Below are positions 6,057 to 8,629 of a DNA stretch of 8,629 bases, piece by piece. The position numbers were made by a program, and so were the translations under genes. The notes under the pieces are model-generated. The model was not told the DNA's origin. It did no database searches and worked only from the letters and a program-made list of their open reading frames with translations. Origin of the DNA: Burkholderiales bacterium. Its GTDB lineage: Bacteria; Pseudomonadota; Gammaproteobacteria; Burkholderiales; Usitatibacteraceae. The stretch's first letter is position 1. Each line of letters opens with the position of its first letter. The stretch is from the NCBI GenBank assembly GCA_025936275.1, contig JAICTR010000096.1:1-8629 (forward strand), given 5' to 3'.

Positions 6057-7633
6057 GAAGAAGAACGTTGCGGATCGCGCTGTGCTTCGCCTTGATGCTG
6101 GCGCTCGGCGCGCAGGCGAAGACGCTGCGCTGGGCCGCGCAGGGCGGCGCTTCGACGCTCGACCCGCAGGCCGAAGCCGAGCTCTTCACCAACATCGCGG
6201 CGCTCCAGGTGTACGAATCGCTGGTGCGCTACGACGAGCACCTGAAGCTCGCGCCGTCGCTCGCCACCGAATGGAAGGCGACCGGCCCGCGCACCTGGGT
6301 CTACAAGCTGCGCCGCGGCGTGAAGTTCCAGGACGGCACGCCGCTCACCGCGGACGATGTCGTATTTTCGTTCGAGCGCGCGCGCCAGTCGGGCTCGGCG
6401 TTCAAGCTGTACGCGAACCAGGCCGGAATCCCGCGCAAGGTGGACGAGCACACCATCGAGTTCACCACCGCGGCGCCCAATCCGGTGCAGCCGGTCGCGC
6501 TCGTGAACATCCTCATCATGAGCCGCGCCTGGTGCGAGAAGCACCGCACCACCCGGCCGCAGGATTTCGCGCACAACGAGGAAACCTATTCGGCGCGCCA
6601 CGCGATGGGCACGGGCCCCTTTCGCCTCGTCTCCTACGAAGCGGGCGTGAAGACGGTGTACGAGAAGAACCGCGACTGGTGGGGCATCGCCGCGGGGCTC
6701 TACACCGGCAACGTCGACCGCGTGGAATTCCGGCCGATCGCGAGCCCGCCCACGCGCATGGCGGCGTTGAAGTCGGGCGAGGTGGATTTCGTGCTCGATC
6801 CGCCGGTGCAGGACGTGCGGCTCCTCGAGCGCGATCCGTCGCTCAAGGTGTGGAACGGCGAGGAGAACCGCGTGATCTTCATCGGCCTCGACATGGCGCG
6901 CGACCAGCTTCTCTATTCCGACGTGAAGGGACGCAATCCCTTCAAGGACCGGCGCGTGCGCCTCGCGCTCTACCAGGCGATCGACATCGAGGCGTTGAAG
7001 CGCAGCGTGATGCGCGGGCTGTCGATTCCCACCGGCATCCCGCTGCCTTCGCTCGCGGGGTTGCCCGGCGTGAAGGACGTGCGCCATCCGTTCGACATCG
7101 AGGCCGCGCGCCGGCTCCTCGCCGAGGCGGGCTATCCGAAAGGCTTCGGCTTCACGCTGCACTGCCCGAACGACCGCTACGTGAACGACGAGAAGATCTG
7201 CATCGCGCTCGCCGGCATGTGGGCGAAGGCGGGGCTGCGGGTCGCGGTGGACGCGAGCCCGAAGGCGCTCTACTTCCAGAAGTGCGAGCGGCTCGACGTC
7301 TCGGCCTACCTCGTGGGCTGGGGCGGCGCGACGACCGACCCGATCTTCACCCTGAAGCCGGTGCTGCACGCCCGCACCGCGCAAGGCGCGGGCGACTCCA
7401 ACTTCGGCAATTTCCATCTCCCCGAGCTCGATGCGTTGACCGACCGCATCGAGTCCGAGATGGATCCGGCGAAGCGCGACACGATGATCCGCGAGGCGAT
7501 CGCGATCCTCGAGCGCGAGGTGCCGGTGCTGCCGCTGCACCGGCAGGTGATTCCCTGGGTGACCCGCGCCGGCATCACCCTCGCGCACCGCGCGAACAAC
7601 ACGCCGTTGCTCTACGCGGTGCGCATGCCCTGA
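6050..7633 (+). CDS. Periplasmic solute-binding protein of an ABC-type importer (family 5, peptide/nickel/opine type)
   Basis: A 527-residue extracytoplasmic binding protein. A Sec signal peptide (1-23, cleavage after GAQA) is followed directly by LRWAAQGGASTLDPQ, the usual start of family-5 proteins. There is no lipobox, so it should be soluble in the periplasm. The family signature is clear: WVYKLRRGVKFQDGTPLTADDVVFSFER (two stretches within 83-110), then MGTGPFRLVSYEAG (186-199) and NPFKDRRVRLALYQAID (296-312). The C-terminal lobe contains LVGWGGATTDPIF (421-433), the segment that contacts the ligand in dipeptide and oligopeptide binding proteins. The start is fixed by an upstream AGGGGAAGG. 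No permease or ATPase gene lies in the window, so it is an orphan here and must use a transporter encoded elsewhere or act otherwise. It overlaps the proline-rich gene by 7 nt. Substrate is unknown. Confidence 0.93.
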   Translation: MVGRRTLRIALCFALMLALGAQAKTLRWAAQGGASTLDPQAEAELFTNIAALQVYESLVRYDEHLKLAPSLATEWKATGPRTWVYKLRRGVKFQDGTPLTADDVVFSFERARQSGSAFKLYANQAGIPRKVDEHTIEFTTAAPNPVQPVALVNILIMSRAWCEKHRTTRPQDFAHNEETYSARHAMGTGPFRLVSYEAGVKTVYEKNRDWWGIAAGLYTGNVDRVEFRPIASPPTRMAALKSGEVDFVLDPPVQDVRLLERDPSLKVWNGEENRVIFIGLDMARDQLLYSDVKGRNPFKDRRVRLALYQAIDIEALKRSVMRGLSIPTGIPLPSLAGLPGVKDVRHPFDIEAARRLLAEAGYPKGFGFTLHCPNDRYVNDEKICIALAGMWAKAGLRVAVDASPKALYFQKCERLDVSAYLVGWGGATTDPIFTLKPVLHARTAQGAGDSNFGNFHLPELDALTDRIESEMDPAKRDTMIREAIAILEREVPVLPLHRQVIPWVTRAGITLAHRANNTPLLYAVRMP

Positions 7634-7636
7634 GGG

Positions 7637-8224
7637 TCAGCGGCCGGCGCCCTTCTGCGCGCGCGCCGCTTCGATGGCGCTCTTCACCTGCTTGCGCTCC
7701 TCCGGCGGCGGAAGGATCGCCTGCATGCCCATCGACTGCATCCACAGCTCCCGGCACCAACCGCGCGAGTGGTAGAGGTGCTCGTCCTCCTGGTCCTCGA
7801 CCTGCTCGTACGCGGCCTGGAGGTCCGCCTTCTGCTCGCCCTCGAAGCGCTCGGCGACCTGGCCGATGAGCTCCCAGTCGAGATGGTCCTTGGTTTCCGC
7901 CAGCACCACGCACTCGCAGGCGACGATCTCGGCCGCCTCCGGCTTGCCGGCGGCGCCGGCCTTGCGCATCGCCTGCACCAGCGACTCGCCCATCATGCGC
8001 ACGATGCCGCGCCCGGGGGTCTGGGTGTCGGGATCGATGTTGCACGCGAGGCAAACCTCGGTGAGGACCTGCACATGGGTCTGCGTCTGTTCCAGGTACT
8101 TCTTGAACTCCTCCTTCAAGTCGTCGTTCAGGACGCATTGCAGCGCCGTCTGGTAGACCTCGATGCCGCATTTCTCGTGCTCGAGCGACTGGAGCAGCAG
8201 CTCCTTCACCTGTTCCTGTTTCAT
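7637..8224 (-). CDS. Ferritin-like four-helix protein, cysteine-rich, unknown function
   Basis: A 195-residue soluble protein, predicted almost wholly helical, with no signal peptide. Four helices are visible: about 4-33 (LEHEKCGIEVYQTAL), 34-62 (KKYLEQTQTHVQVL), 96-126 (ECVVLAETKDHLDWELI) and 129-162 (YEQVEDQEDEHLYH). Glu/His spacing resembles ferritin-like diiron proteins: Glu15/Glu17, Glu45 with His50, Glu110 with His114, and a canonical ExxH at Glu146-His149. Helix 2 lacks the exact ExxH, so metal binding is an inference. Unusual for such a bundle are seven cysteines, including CLAC (58-61) and CEC (103-105). The ATG at 8224 has AAGGAG 6 nt upstream. It is transcribed towards the solute-binding gene, with only 3 nt between stop codons, and divergently from the NYN gene. 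I do not recognise a named family with certainty. Iron storage, peroxide defence or a redox role are possible. Confidence 0.8.
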   Translation of the reverse strand: MKQEQVKELLLQSLEHEKCGIEVYQTALQCVLNDDLKEEFKKYLEQTQTHVQVLTEVCLACNIDPDTQTPGRGIVRMMGESLVQAMRKAGAAGKPEAAEIVACECVVLAETKDHLDWELIGQVAERFEGEQKADLQAAYEQVEDQEDEHLYHSRGWCRELWMQSMGMQAILPPPEERKQVKSAIEAARAQKGAGR

Positions 8225-8293
8225 CCTCGTCTCCTTCGGGGGCGTAGACCGGATGTGACGGCGCGGCGATGGCGAGGTTCCCGGTGCGGCGTG

Positions 8294-8319
8294 TGGTAAG
8301 TTTGGACCCCCACGAGGAG
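8294..8319 (+). promoter_or_regulatory. Possible extended -10 promoter and ribosome binding site for the NYN gene
   Basis: TGGTAAGTT (8294-8302) resembles an extended -10 element (TGn plus a hexamer matching TATAAT at first, second and last positions). It would start a leader of about 16 nt that contains the Shine-Dalgarno GAGGAG (8314-8319). No -35 element is evident, which is common for extended -10 promoters. The 100-nt gap 8225-8324 must also contain the leftward promoter for the ferritin-like gene, which I could not pinpoint. Confidence 0.3.
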
Positions 8320-8324
8320 CCTGC

Positions 8325-8629
8325 ATGACCGCGATTTCCGACACCAAGAGCATGGCCGTCTTCTGCGACTTCGAGAACGTCGCGCTCGGCGTGCGCGAAG
8401 CGAAGTACGAGAAGTTCGACATCGGCAAGGTGCTCGAGCGCCTGCTCACCAAGGGCAGCATCGTGGTGAAGAAGGCCTACTGCGACTGGGAGCGCTACAA
8501 GGATTTCAAGGCGCCGATGCACGGGGCCTCGTTCGAGCTGATCGAGATCCCGCACCTGCGGCAGTCGGGAAAGAATTCCGCCGACATCCGCATGGTCGTG
8601 GATGCGCTCGACCTCTGCTACACCAAGTC
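8325..8629 (+). CDS. NYN-domain protein (LabA/DUF88 type, PIN-like nuclease fold), truncated by window edge
   Basis: The first 101 residues of a cytoplasmic protein with the NYN fold, a PIN-like metal-dependent ribonuclease domain. Expected acidic positions are present: MAVFCDFENVALG (10-22) with Asp15 and Asn18, AYCDWERY (51-58) with Asp54, and SGKNSADIRMVVDALD (81-96) with Asp87 and Asp93. This order is the signature of LabA-like/DUF88 proteins. Family members in proteobacteria often carry a C-terminal OST-HTH/LOTUS RNA-binding domain, which would lie beyond the right edge and cannot be checked. The start ATG is preceded by GAGGAG with 5 nt spacing. An RNA-processing or RNA-decay role is inferred from the family; the target is unknown. 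The frame is open at position 8629, so the gene is cut by the window and shows no sign of damage. Confidence 0.9.
   Translation, partial: MTAISDTKSMAVFCDFENVALGVREAKYEKFDIGKVLERLLTKGSIVVKKAYCDWERYKDFKAPMHGASFELIEIPHLRQSGKNSADIRMVVDALDLCYTK

Noticed and set aside
6082..7869. A 595-residue plus-strand frame overlapping the solute-binding gene in another frame.
   Set aside because: Arg/His/Gly-rich shadow with no motif; it also runs into the convergent ferritin-like gene.

Overview
The window is very GC-rich DNA with G/C-biased third codon positions, short gaps and tightly packed genes, as in a bacterial chromosome. The set of proteins (a proline-rich TonB-like inner-membrane protein with a C-terminal domain of the type I associate with Burkholderiales and relatives, a class I nitronate monooxygenase, paired Hsp20 genes, a family-5 solute-binding protein and a NYN-domain protein) points to a betaproteobacterium. 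That assignment is an inference from protein style; no rRNA or other marker gene is present. I saw no tRNA, insertion sequence, phage gene or CRISPR array.

Layout. Positions 1-2437 (minus) hold most of a secreted subtilisin-like protease whose C-terminus lies beyond the left edge. Positions 2609-3646 (minus) encode a nitronate monooxygenase. A hairpin terminator at about 3677-3708 separates it from a minus-strand operon of two small heat-shock proteins (4577-3714). The gap 4578-4754 is a divergent promoter region carrying a heat-shock-like -35 element and a perfect inverted repeat. Rightwards from it runs a two-gene unit: a proline-rich single-pass membrane protein with four 21-residue repeats (4755-6056), overlapped by 7 nt by an extracytoplasmic solute-binding protein (6050-7633). 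This ends 3 nt short of a convergent minus-strand gene for a cysteine-rich ferritin-like helical protein (8224-7637). From the 100-nt gap after that, a NYN-domain (PIN-like nuclease) gene starts at 8325 and runs off the right edge.

How the genes relate. The Hsp20 pair is a clear stress operon. The proline-rich protein and the binding protein are translationally coupled and probably work together at the envelope, but no permease or ATPase for the binding protein lies here. The protease, monooxygenase, ferritin-like protein and NYN protein look like independent single-gene units. Most of the window is ordinary housekeeping and stress content. The least explained parts are the proline-rich/binding-protein pair and the cysteine-rich ferritin-like protein.
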